A stretch of DNA of 24,480 nt. Source: a virus. Shown in pieces: positions 5,843-13,415 of this stretch. Within the stretch, counting starts at the first letter, position 1. Every line of letters starts with the position of its first letter. Both the position numbers and the translations under genes were made by a program. The notes below the pieces were generated by a model that ran no database searches, was not told the origin of the DNA, and saw nothing but the letters and a program-made list of their open reading frames with translations. The stretch covers positions 1 through 24,480 of IMG/VR virus record IMGVR_UViG_3300042731_001654. The stretch is one strand, 5' to 3'.

Positions 5843-7362
5843 TGACAAAGAGCGCTAAGTTTTTAGGTTTACCCGAAGATGTGCGCGTCTTCAAAGAGTC
5901 GAATAAATTAGTATTGCACAGCAATGTTGGCATTGAGATTGAACTCGAACAACTGGATAATCACACAGGAATTCTTAAAGAAGTTAGTGAGTACTGGACC
6001 TTTGTACAGGATCACAGCTTACGTGGTGATAATTCTGTCGAGGCGCACTTAAAGTGGCCCTTATTTGGACAGGATTTAGTAAAAGCAATTAACATTTTTT
6101 CAAATGCTATCGAGAAAAAGACATCAAAATATCCACACATGTCAGAGCGTACAAGTTTGCACATTCATTTGGATATACGTGATCTAACAACAACAGAGCT
6201 AGGAAATCTAATATCCTTATGTTTGATAACAGAGCCATTACTGTATAACTATGTTGCTGAACACCGCAGAAACAACCATTTCTGCGTACCAATTCGCAAA
6301 AAAGATGGGTTAATTCGAGAACTAGGTGCGTTATATTCTGATTTTCTAGTTGGTCGTAAGACAACTACTCGATATAATCTAAATGAGGATACTGTTAAGT
6401 ATGCTGGTATTAATTTTGCAGCAGTGTTCTCATATGGCTCAATTGAGTTTCGTATGCACCAAGGAGCGTGGGATTCGGCATCCATACTTCGATGGATTAA
6501 TATAATTCTTTGTTTAAAGCGTTATGTACTTCGTACAAGAGAATTTAATATTCCTGATGTCAATGATTCAAACATTAGGGCATTCCTTACCGATGTATTT
6601 CAAGAGTACTATAAGTACTTTGAAGTTACGTCCCAGTCAGTCCTTCATGAAATAAGACTCGGTATAAAATTAGCTATGGATATGGTGTTTGGAAAGGAAT
6701 TTAATAAAATCTTTAATAATTTATTGAGAGACAAGTGTACCGCCAGTAACGATGAGGAAGCGTTGCTTACTAAGTATAGCAAAAAACACTCACGCAAAAA
6801 AAAAGTAGCAAATCAAGAATCTCCACAGGCAGTGCGCGCTTTGAATAGGGATGAGTGTATTTTGTTATCTACTCCACTAGGAGTAATGAAATCACTATTT
6901 TTAACCAGAGCCCAGCAAGGTAGATTATTAAGTATGCATGAGCAAGTATTACGATCTATGTCTATAGAAGATAGGAATAACTTACTTAATCGCATAGAGG
7001 CCCGTTTAATACACGAAATTGAAGAAGGTTTGATTATATATCAAGACAGCGAAGGTAATACATTACGAACTGCGGAAGATATTATAAACGAAGTTTCGTT
7101 CGATAGGTGGGTTGGTGAAATACCTCAAGTAGCTCCAAGTCCTACGACAAGAAGCACTACTTCTAATAGAATACACCAAGGCACACACTCGGGCCGAATA
7201 TATTCAGAAGAGTCCATCACTAATGAATCCCCAACAAGGGAAGGTGATATGTTTATTAGGGCTTCGACGACTGAAATTCCGCGCCCCACTATATGGACTA
7301 CAACTGATGATGGTATTACTCGAAGTAATATTTCATCTGATGAAGACGACAGCACTAATTAA
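5842..7362 (+). CDS. Amidoligase_2-type ligase with Ser/Thr-rich tail
   Basis: 506 aa. Residues 29-37 VGIEIELEQ (E32, E34), 57-68 DHSLRGDNSVEA, 105-114 SLHIHLDIRD (H107, H109) and 198-208 around SIEFRMHQG (E202, R204, H206) match the Amidoligase_2 group of glutamine-synthetase-fold ligases, again predicted to join a carboxyl to an amine using ATP. Residues 215-430 are helical, with a basic run KKHSRKKK, and no named domain. The last 70 residues are Ser/Thr-rich, low complexity and end acidic (SSDEDDSTN), so probably disordered. Coupled to the gene before it by TAATG. It is a second, clearly different member of the same fold as the 4345 gene. Confidence 0.85.
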   Translation: MTKSAKFLGLPEDVRVFKESNKLVLHSNVGIEIELEQLDNHTGILKEVSEYWTFVQDHSLRGDNSVEAHLKWPLFGQDLVKAINIFSNAIEKKTSKYPHMSERTSLHIHLDIRDLTTTELGNLISLCLITEPLLYNYVAEHRRNNHFCVPIRKKDGLIRELGALYSDFLVGRKTTTRYNLNEDTVKYAGINFAAVFSYGSIEFRMHQGAWDSASILRWINIILCLKRYVLRTREFNIPDVNDSNIRAFLTDVFQEYYKYFEVTSQSVLHEIRLGIKLAMDMVFGKEFNKIFNNLLRDKCTASNDEEALLTKYSKKHSRKKKVANQESPQAVRALNRDECILLSTPLGVMKSLFLTRAQQGRLLSMHEQVLRSMSIEDRNNLLNRIEARLIHEIEEGLIIYQDSEGNTLRTAEDIINEVSFDRWVGEIPQVAPSPTTRSTTSNRIHQGTHSGRIYSEESITNESPTREGDMFIRASTTEIPRPTIWTTTDDGITRSNISSDEDDSTN

Positions 7363-7382
7363 CATTTTATTAATCTTTGATA

Positions 7383-7387
7383 GGAGG
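7383..7387 (+). promoter_or_regulatory. ribosome binding site that sets an ATT start
   Basis: AGGAGG ends 8 nt before ATT 7396. Between the in-frame stop TAG 7381 and the catalytic Cys codon TGC 7399 the only codons are GAG GAC TTA GCT ATT, so no ATG, GTG, TTG or CTG is available. The spacing points to ATT as the initiator. Confidence 0.7.
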
Positions 7388-7395
7388 ACTTAGCT

Positions 7396-8823
7396 ATTTG
7401 CGGTATAGTTGGATACAAAACCACGTCAAATGTTTATCTTCAAAATAAAGAATTGAAACAGTGGTTTGGTGATGCTTTATTCTGCGATACATTACGCGGC
7501 GGACATGGCACTGGTGTATTTTCCATTGACCAGAAGAATAGGTTGTTTTTGTACAAAAGAGCTATGGCTGCACCAGATTTTGTACAATTAAAGTTAATGG
7601 AAAAGTGGTCAAATAACAATGAGAACTGGAAATGTGTTGTTGGTCACAACAGATACGCCACAATAGCCAACTCCATAAGTGACAGGAATGCTCATCCATT
7701 CAAGCACGGCAGAGTAGTAGGAGTTCACAACGGAACATTAAACTACAAATATCGATCAAATGATTTTGAAGTCGATAGTGATGGCATGTACGATGAAATG
7801 AGCAAGCACCACAACACTGAAAAGGAGTTGTTGCAGTACTTATCTACAGTACAAGGTTCGTACGCACTGGTGTGGTATAATATTTCTCAGAAGTGCTTAT
7901 ACCTAACTCGTAATGAGGATCGTCCATTATTCTATGGATTCGCCCACGGCGGTGACTCAATCCTATTTGCTAGTGAAACTTGGTTAATACGTGCACTTGC
8001 TGAACGTAATGGCTTGACATTGCTAAGAAACGAGAAGTTAGACACGGATTTGTATCGAGTTCGGCCCGGTCAATTGATAAAAGTGTATGATGAAAAGCCT
8101 GCTATTAGGTGTAAGTGCTTAAAATATGAGCTGTATAAGGAGCCCAAAAGTAATTACACGAGCAATAGAAACTATTCGCACACTTACAGACCAAATCAAA
8201 CGTACGATAATTCAAGTGCTTTAACAGGCCCCAATAATTCTACTGGTTATAATTCGTATTCAAATCCTGTTAGAGTCAATAACCAACTAAAGAACTATGA
8301 TCTTGTGTACGGCGATCTAGTTACGTTCAAGAAGGAGAAGGTTTCTTCATACGGACCTAGTGTATATGTCAGACTGGAAGGAGTATATAATTCCCCTAAA
8401 GTAAATACTAAAGCTAAAGTAGTTGCTACTGGAATTCCGTCTCACAAGGCTAATGAGAATGAGTGGTTTCAAGGACGTGTAACTGATTCGCATCTTTGTC
8501 TAACTCCAGGATATGATATAGAAATTGAGGTCCGGTCAGTAGACTCAATACGAATTAATAGTAATGTAATTAAACTACCAGCACCAGCCAAAACTACAGG
8601 ATGGCGAGGGCCGGGCGGTGTTGTATTAAGTGGAAAGCAAGCAAAAAAATTATGGAGAGACGCAGGAGAAAAGTGTTGTTATTGTCAAAAAGACATACCG
8701 TGCTATCAACTAAAACTTCCAGATGGAGACGCAAGATGGACTAATGAGAACGACGAATTATTATGTGGAAAATGTGTTCAAGAAATGCTTCAAACAGGTC
8801 TTAGTCAATTAATAAGTCCATAA
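7396..8823 (+). CDS. class II (Ntn) glutamine amidotransferase with C-terminal zinc finger; ATT start
   Basis: 475 aa counted from ATT 7396. Class II amidotransferases use an N-terminal Cys exposed by Met removal; here CGIVGY directly follows the ATT codon. Other motifs: TLRGGHGTG (32-40), GHNRYAT (83-89, the GHTRWAT motif), AHPF (99-102), VHNGT (110-114, oxyanion hole) and QGSYALVW. It should release ammonia from glutamine for a partner ligase. A linker rich in Asn, Tyr and Ser (about 245-285) leads to a beta-rich region and a probable zinc finger, CCYCQKDIPC (427-436) with CGKC (457-460). No sugar-isomerase or synthetase domain is fused, so the ammonia user must be another protein, most simply a ligase of this cassette. 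Confidence 0.88.
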   Translation: MCGIVGYKTTSNVYLQNKELKQWFGDALFCDTLRGGHGTGVFSIDQKNRLFLYKRAMAAPDFVQLKLMEKWSNNNENWKCVVGHNRYATIANSISDRNAHPFKHGRVVGVHNGTLNYKYRSNDFEVDSDGMYDEMSKHHNTEKELLQYLSTVQGSYALVWYNISQKCLYLTRNEDRPLFYGFAHGGDSILFASETWLIRALAERNGLTLLRNEKLDTDLYRVRPGQLIKVYDEKPAIRCKCLKYELYKEPKSNYTSNRNYSHTYRPNQTYDNSSALTGPNNSTGYNSYSNPVRVNNQLKNYDLVYGDLVTFKKEKVSSYGPSVYVRLEGVYNSPKVNTKAKVVATGIPSHKANENEWFQGRVTDSHLCLTPGYDIEIEVRSVDSIRINSNVIKLPAPAKTTGWRGPGGVVLSGKQAKKLWRDAGEKCCYCQKDIPCYQLKLPDGDARWTNENDELLCGKCVQEMLQTGLSQLISP

Positions 8824-8835
8824 AAGGATAAAATT

Positions 8836-9642
8836 ATGTATTATGTATTACGAGCGCGCAAAGGTGTACCCGGCATAGGTCGTAAGATAGCACGAGCCCT
8901 CAATGCTCAAGAAGTTACAGTCAATCATCGTCCTAAACCTGCTATACAAGATCAATCTGTTATTATTAATTATGGTAGGTCTCAAGTTCCAGTATGGTGG
9001 AGAGAAGATGAATTGCCTAGAGTTGCGTTCCTTAATCATCCTAATTATGTAGCAAATGCAGTAAACAAACTTAACACGTTACGTATTCTCACGGATAACG
9101 GTGTTGATACATTAGAGTTTACTACTGATCATCGCTCTGCTGAGGAGTGGTTACGAGAAGGTCACATTGTTTTTGCTCGTGAAACTACCACTGGTAAAAA
9201 AGGTCAAGGTATACACATAATCAATCCCGGGGATCAAGTACCTCACGGATTACCTTTGTATACCAAACGTTTTCCAAAAACTCATGAGTTCAGAATACAT
9301 GTGGCTTACCACGAGATAATCGACTATCGTCAAAAGAAAAAGCGTAGTGCTGAATCACTGCGGAAGTGGGGATTGGAGCGTGAAGACCGCCACATACGTA
9401 GTAGGGGACGTGGGTGGACATTCTCCAAGAACAACATACTAAGAACTCATGTATTGGAAGATTTAGCTATTAGTGCTACTGAGGCTTTAGATCTTGATTT
9501 TGCTGGTGTAGATGTGATGGCTATTATAAAACACGGCCAGCTTCGCAGGGCTGTTGTTTGTGAAGTAAACTCCGCCCCAGGCATGAGTGATCCACGAACA
9601 TTATCAGCTTATGTTGATTATTTTAAAAGTTTTGAAGTTTAA
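8836..9642 (+). CDS. ATP-grasp ligase (RimK-like)
   Basis: 268 aa. Visible ATP-grasp elements are IVFARETTTGKKGQGI (about 111-126, central lysine and Gly-rich loop), LYTKRFPKTHEFRIHVAYHE (strand with the base-binding lysine and an EFRIH motif as in RimK-type ligases) and LDFAGVDVMAI leading to VVCEVNSAPGMSDP, where E243 and N245 are the Mg-binding pair. The family joins a carboxylate, activated as acyl phosphate, to an amine, often adding glutamate or other amino acids to a peptide end. AGGAT lies about 6 nt upstream of ATG 8836. Third ATP-dependent amide-forming enzyme of the cassette; substrate unknown. Confidence 0.88.
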   Translation: MYYVLRARKGVPGIGRKIARALNAQEVTVNHRPKPAIQDQSVIINYGRSQVPVWWREDELPRVAFLNHPNYVANAVNKLNTLRILTDNGVDTLEFTTDHRSAEEWLREGHIVFARETTTGKKGQGIHIINPGDQVPHGLPLYTKRFPKTHEFRIHVAYHEIIDYRQKKKRSAESLRKWGLEREDRHIRSRGRGWTFSKNNILRTHVLEDLAISATEALDLDFAGVDVMAIIKHGQLRRAVVCEVNSAPGMSDPRTLSAYVDYFKSFEV

Positions 9643-9660
9643 TCACAAGGAGTAATATCT

Positions 9661-10953
9661 ATGTTTGAGAATACTAAGGTTGATTATAAGAAAACAAAAG
9701 AGCATTTAAGTAGTTATTTCAGAGGAGACTATCCAGACGGTGCGTCGGATGTACGCTCTGATATGCTTAGATTAACCGGCGATGGTGTATTGCATAACAT
9801 TTTTGGAGTGGGTGCATGTAGAGACAAGTACCAAGAATGCGCCGGCAAGACTATATCTCCTGCTAAAATTGCTCTTGTGGCGCTTAAGAACGGACTTCAA
9901 GAGAAGAATGTTGAACGATTCCTTGGATATTTAAACGAGTTAGAAGACACGTATTTGTTTAAAAGTCCTACTCGAATAGAACGTGTTGAATACAAAACAG
10001 AATGGGGAAATAGATCATACTACCTTATAGAAGGATCTAGTGAATGGGTAACAAATGGAGTCCTAATATCCTTATATACCCTATTGCTTCGAGGGATTCT
10101 AACTACTAATTTTCATAATAATAAGAACATTAAAGACTGGAGAAGCTTTATAAATTATATAAAAGTCTATGAAACACATAATCCAGCTGTATCTCGCAGG
10201 TACGGAAACAAGCTATTAGTTGAATATTTACTTGAAACTTTTAGGGATACAGATTCTGTGCCAAAAGACTATATTAAGTTATTAAATACTTCAGAACAAC
10301 AAAGATACTACGGAATTCACGGATTCTTAAGTGATCTGTTTGATGTTTTAAATGAGTCTCAACTGAGAAGAACTGAAATTTGGTTTTCAAAGTCCGTAAC
10401 ATTCAGAGCACTGGCTATTCCTATAATCCATGCCCTGCAAGACGAGCTACAAGATGAGCATTTTTTGCAAGTTTACAATAAGTTTCCTGTGTTCGTGTAT
10501 GGAACATTGAAGACTGGCGAAGTTAATAATCATGTCATAACTAGGTGTGGTGGTACATTGTTAGGACAGGGCAGGATTAATAGGTACGGAAATTTTCCAT
10601 TTCTAATCAACCTAACAAGTTCTTACCCTGCGCTAGTTACAGGGCGAGGTCCAGGCCAAGTATCTACAAGTTATGAAGGATATAGAGAGTGTGTTGTATA
10701 TGGTGAGTTCTGGGCTGTAGCAAATTTTGATGATCTAGATCATCTTGAAGGGCATCCGGATTACTACGTACGAATTACATTATCAGGAGTTAATGATTAC
10801 CATATTCGCAGCCCGAGAACATCACAGTGGCTTATGACAAGTTGTATTACTTATAAACTTAACGAGAAACACGTTAAGGATCTTGCTAATAACAGTCAAC
10901 TTCCAAAAATGTTTATACCTTCTGGTGATTGGACTGGTAGAAGAAACAAGTAG
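9661..10953 (+). CDS. unknown N-terminal domain fused to gamma-glutamylcyclotransferase
   Basis: 430 aa. The last 155 residues are a gamma-glutamylcyclotransferase (GGCT/AIG2-like) domain: FPVFVYGTLKTGE, with Y280-G281-T282-L283 forming the substrate loop, and DDLDHLEGHPDYYVRI, with E363 in the position of the catalytic Glu. Such enzymes release 5-oxoproline from gamma-glutamyl amines or peptides. The first 270 residues are helical and unrecognised, with acidic and aromatic segments (YFRGDYPDGASDVRSDML); I see no catalytic motif. The fusion suggests the cyclotransferase acts on, or edits, the product of the cassette. Strong GGAG ribosome site; last gene of the cassette, ending directly at a conserved 31-nt element. 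Confidence 0.82.
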   Translation: MFENTKVDYKKTKEHLSSYFRGDYPDGASDVRSDMLRLTGDGVLHNIFGVGACRDKYQECAGKTISPAKIALVALKNGLQEKNVERFLGYLNELEDTYLFKSPTRIERVEYKTEWGNRSYYLIEGSSEWVTNGVLISLYTLLLRGILTTNFHNNKNIKDWRSFINYIKVYETHNPAVSRRYGNKLLVEYLLETFRDTDSVPKDYIKLLNTSEQQRYYGIHGFLSDLFDVLNESQLRRTEIWFSKSVTFRALAIPIIHALQDELQDEHFLQVYNKFPVFVYGTLKTGEVNNHVITRCGGTLLGQGRINRYGNFPFLINLTSSYPALVTGRGPGQVSTSYEGYRECVVYGEFWAVANFDDLDHLEGHPDYYVRITLSGVNDYHIRSPRTSQWLMTSCITYKLNEKHVKDLANNSQLPKMFIPSGDWTGRRNK

Positions 10954-10981
10954 GGAACTTTTTATAGTTTTGGTTGTCTAA
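10951..10981 (+). promoter_or_regulatory. conserved 31-nt element, copy A
   Basis: It begins at the stop codon of the previous gene with TAGGGAACTTTTTAT and ends GGTTGTCTAA. The copy at 14416-14446 is also 31 nt with the same two ends. Both copies lie in gaps before a cell-wall-hydrolase gene group. It may be a phage promoter or a transcript processing or termination site; no standard sigma-70 spacing is visible. Confidence 0.5.
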
Positions 10982-10987
10982 TAATTA

Positions 10988-11024
10988 AATATTAAATTTT
11001 AAGCCCTACTTAAAATTTAATATT
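10988..11024. terminator. perfect 16-bp AT-rich hairpin, loop CCCTA
   Basis: AATATTAAATTTTAAG and CTTAAAATTTAATATT are exact reverse complements around a 5-nt loop. Only one G-C pair is in the stem and there is no following T-run, so it is not a typical intrinsic terminator, but it is the only strong hairpin between the cassette and the next gene. CCCTACTT (11004-11011) is complementary to AAGTAGGG (10948-10955), which would allow a pseudoknot or an alternative fold. It could end transcription, protect an RNA end or be an operator. Confidence 0.45.
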
Positions 11025-11050
11025 ATATAGAAATATAATAGGATATAAAT

Positions 11051-11305
11051 ATGAGTAATAATAAATACGAACAACCAGACCGCTGCTTAATATGCAGCGC
11101 TGCAATTAACGAAGATGGAACAGTTCACGAATGTTATGGTGAATGTGGTCGTGAAATAGTATCACCTGATAAGTTCGAGCCATTGAACTTTCACGACTCT
11201 CCATTGTCTAACGAGGATATCTATGATAAAGAGTATGAGGAATTAAGTGAGTTCACTAAAGAGTTATTAGAAGATAACTGGTTACTTGATGAGGAAGAGG
11301 TCTAA
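11051..11305 (+). CDS. acidic Cys-containing protein, 84 aa
   Basis: The N-terminal part has four Cys in CLICSAAINEDGTVHECYGECG, suited to one zinc ion. The rest is very acidic (DIYDKEYEELSEFTKELLEDN). TAGGAT lies 7 nt before ATG 11051. It is the first gene after the long AT-rich gap, and the next gene (exported transglycosylase) starts 4 nt after its stop. Function unknown. Confidence 0.65.
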   Translation: MSNNKYEQPDRCLICSAAINEDGTVHECYGECGREIVSPDKFEPLNFHDSPLSNEDIYDKEYEELSEFTKELLEDNWLLDEEEV

Positions 11306-11309
11306 TACG

Positions 11310-12005
11310 ATGAAGAAATGGTTATTTGGGATTGTATCTGTATTGCTTGTGAATATGGCATTTGCTACACCAGTTCAGCACAATGAGCTGGTAGATGTAG
11401 CCCGTGTTGTAGAAAGTCACTATAGCTTACCGCAAGGGTTGTTGGAGACTGTGTGCTATGTAGAATCCAACTGGAAGAACGTTCATGGAAGGCATGGTGA
11501 GATAGGGGTGTGCCAGATAAAGCCCAGCACAGCCAAAATGACGTGCCCTGAGTGTACAATTAAGCAAGATCTGTTGTATTTTGGGTCTAGGTCAGACAAA
11601 GTAATAGATGTTCAGATCCAATTGTACGATCTTGGGTTGTATGACGGACCTATTGATGGCATATTTGGTAGAAAGACTGATAAAGGTGTACGTCAATATC
11701 AACAGAATCAACACCTGAAAGTTGATGGTATTGTTGGTCCTAAGACGTGGTTTGCTTTGTTTGGAGACTCGAAACCATATCAAAGTATTATAGCTCAACT
11801 TAATGATCCAGTTCAGAATATCGAGTATGCTGGTATGCATTTACGATGGTTGGCGGATACTATGGATACAGAAGATCCTGCCATCTTAGCAGCAGCATAT
11901 AACGGCGGTCACGGACATCCAATTGTGTTGTACATGCTTCGTGTAAGCCACAGGATGGATAAGGAGAAAGAGCTACTATCACGTTTTTCAAGTCGCAACA
12001 TTTAA
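11310..12005 (+). CDS. Sec-exported lytic transglycosylase with inserted peptidoglycan-binding domain
   Basis: 231 aa counted from ATG 11310. Residues 1-19 form a cleavable signal peptide (MKKW, hydrophobic core, MAFA|TP). The SLT fold follows: E52 in CYVESNW as the likely catalytic acid, GEIGVCQIKPSTA (63-75), then after an interruption NIEYAGMHLRWL and ILAAAYNGG near 195-204. Between these, residues 97-151 are a PG_binding_1 repeat (VQIQLYDLGLYDGPIDGIFG...VDGIVGPKTWFAL). The enzyme should cleave the MurNAc-GlcNAc bond in the periplasm and bind the wall through the insert. An in-frame ATG at 11286 would overlap the upstream gene and destroy the signal peptide, so 11310 is preferred. Confidence 0.85.
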   Translation: MKKWLFGIVSVLLVNMAFATPVQHNELVDVARVVESHYSLPQGLLETVCYVESNWKNVHGRHGEIGVCQIKPSTAKMTCPECTIKQDLLYFGSRSDKVIDVQIQLYDLGLYDGPIDGIFGRKTDKGVRQYQQNQHLKVDGIVGPKTWFALFGDSKPYQSIIAQLNDPVQNIEYAGMHLRWLADTMDTEDPAILAAAYNGGHGHPIVLYMLRVSHRMDKEKELLSRFSSRNI

Positions 12006-12017
12006 CAGGAGAAGGTA

Positions 12018-12463
12018 ATGAGTAAATCACTAAAAGATCGTTTGTTAGATTTGAATGACTTTTTGTTAGTGGTTAGACCAGTAGAGGGAGGGCGGTCATG
12101 CTCCTTTCATTATGATACAGTGCAGGAAGCTATAAAGAGGCTAGGGCCCTATGAGCCCGGAGAGACTATCCAGGGATCTTGGGGGCGAATTTTTCTGTTA
12201 TATTCACTGGAAAATTTGTGGGTTTTGCGTCTAATGGTAATGTATGTATTGAGGACTATGCCGGGGGTGTGAGCTCTTATAAGTACCACAGGCCAGTCCC
12301 AAAAGCAGTAAAGACTGAAATACTAGTTGATACAATTCAACTAGCTAAAGCTTTAAAGAAGAATACGATTGTTTTATTTGAGGGTTCAGATGTAGCTATG
12401 TCTAATGAATATTATAAAAAGCTTATGAGTGTGATTAATGCTGTAGCTAAAATTCCTGAATAG
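12018..12463 (+). CDS. hypothetical protein split by a -1 frame change at a G-run
   Basis: The frame from ATG 12018 (strong AGGAG) codes about 56 plausible residues up to IQGSWG, then continues to a stop at 12272 in a stretch that looks like shadow sequence. The -1 frame from the GGGGG run at 12181-12185 gives GANFSVIFTGKFVGFASNGNV and runs to 12463. Joined, they make a 148-aa protein. Either one G is missing from the run (mutation or sequencing error) or ribosomes shift by -1 there. A separate second gene starting at TTG 12179 is less likely for lack of a good ribosome site. No family is recognised. Confidence 0.5.
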
Positions 12464-12471
12464 GAACTCTA

Positions 12472-13302
12472 ATGTATGAGGCAAAGAAGATAATCAGACT
12501 GGAAGCCATAAAGCTTCTTGTGAATGGGCAATCTCGTATTGTTTGTCCGTTCTGTAACGCTAAACACGAAACGTCTCTTAGCTTAGTAAGATTTCCTACT
12601 GGAGTATTTTATAAGTGCTGGAGAGTTTCGTGCGGCGAGAAGGGATTTATACCAAGCCTTCCTAATTATACGACTACTATAGTTCCCGGAGAAGATAAGG
12701 CACGCCCTTATCTCGGAAGATCAGAGCCGTTGCCACAATCAATATCTGATTGGATCTTTAATTCTTATGAGATTCACAAGAATGATCAAGAGGCGCACAA
12801 TATGCGCTTTGATCCAGATCGACGTAGATTGCTAATACCAGTATATACAGTTACTGGTTATAATTACGGATTGGTAGCAAAGAAAGTTCCAGACAGTCCG
12901 TGGTCCGGTCCTAAAGTATCTAATTATTTTGATGATGGGATACATCGGCTACATTTCCCGTTTGGTGGGAAAGCTATATCTCAATTCTCTAATGGAGTAT
13001 CACGAGATCGAAAAGAGATCTACATAGTAGAGGATGTGTTATCTGCTATAAAACTTGATAGCATGCTGTTACCATCAGTTGCTTTACTAGGCACATGGTT
13101 AAACTCTAAGCACGCTGTTATGCTCAGGAATCTGGGTGAGTATTTGTATATTGTGCTAGATCCTGATGCTAAGGAGCAAGCAGTTAGGTTGAAGCAAATG
13201 TATGGATTGTTGTTTAATGAGGTTCATATTGTGAGTCTAAAGAAAGATCCTAAGGATACTAAGTATTCCGAATTAGCTAAAGTATTTGGACTGGTGGACT
13301 AA
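12472..13302 (+). CDS. DNA primase, zinc-binding and TOPRIM domains
   Basis: 276 aa. The N-terminus has a zinc ribbon with C25-x2-C28 and C49-x4-C54 (VCPFCNAKHETS...FYKCWRVSC). The C-terminal TOPRIM domain has E187 in IYIVEDVLSAIKL and the acidic pair D230/D232 in YIVLDPDAKEQA, the metal site of DnaG-type and T7-type primases. It should make RNA primers for the lagging strand. It is shorter than bacterial DnaG and lacks a helicase domain; the helicase is a separate gene at 15775. It starts 8 nt after the preceding frame's stop. Confidence 0.82.
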   Translation: MYEAKKIIRLEAIKLLVNGQSRIVCPFCNAKHETSLSLVRFPTGVFYKCWRVSCGEKGFIPSLPNYTTTIVPGEDKARPYLGRSEPLPQSISDWIFNSYEIHKNDQEAHNMRFDPDRRRLLIPVYTVTGYNYGLVAKKVPDSPWSGPKVSNYFDDGIHRLHFPFGGKAISQFSNGVSRDRKEIYIVEDVLSAIKLDSMLLPSVALLGTWLNSKHAVMLRNLGEYLYIVLDPDAKEQAVRLKQMYGLLFNEVHIVSLKKDPKDTKYSELAKVFGLVD

Positions 13303-13415
13303 TGTGCAGGTCAATAACCTTTAGTGATGTACTAGGTTTAATATTACTCCTAGTTTGGTTTCTATTCATAATGTGGTATCTTTGTAAAAGATATTGGAGT
13401 GATCAGGATGATTAA
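13302..13415 (+). CDS. single-pass membrane microprotein, 37 aa
   Basis: ATG 13302 shares a base with the primase stop (TAATG). The product has a short polar start, then a long hydrophobic helix (VLGLILLLVWFLFIMWYL, about residues 10-27) and a charged end CKRYWSDQDD. It overlaps the next gene by 8 nt. Probably an inner-membrane protein with a cytoplasmic basic/acidic tail; role unknown. Confidence 0.5.
   Translation: MCRSITFSDVLGLILLLVWFLFIMWYLCKRYWSDQDD

Noticed and set aside
6605-6619. AGTACT-ATA-AGTACT inverted repeat
   Set aside because: It is inside the amidoligase coding sequence, encodes a normal Tyr-rich segment and does not match the core of the repeated near-palindrome beyond AGTAC.
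7125-7355. 76-aa reading frame on the minus strand with hydrophobic runs
   Set aside because: It mirrors the Ser/Thr-rich tail of the second amidoligase, where low complexity opens frames on the other strand; no ribosome site.
11034-11039. TATAAT as a -10 box before the 11051 gene
   Set aside because: No matching -35 at 16-18 nt, and the whole stretch is so AT-rich that such a hexamer is expected by chance.
12179-12463. Independent gene starting at TTG 12179
   Set aside because: The residues join naturally to the upstream frame and the TTG lacks a good ribosome site, so a frame change is a better explanation.
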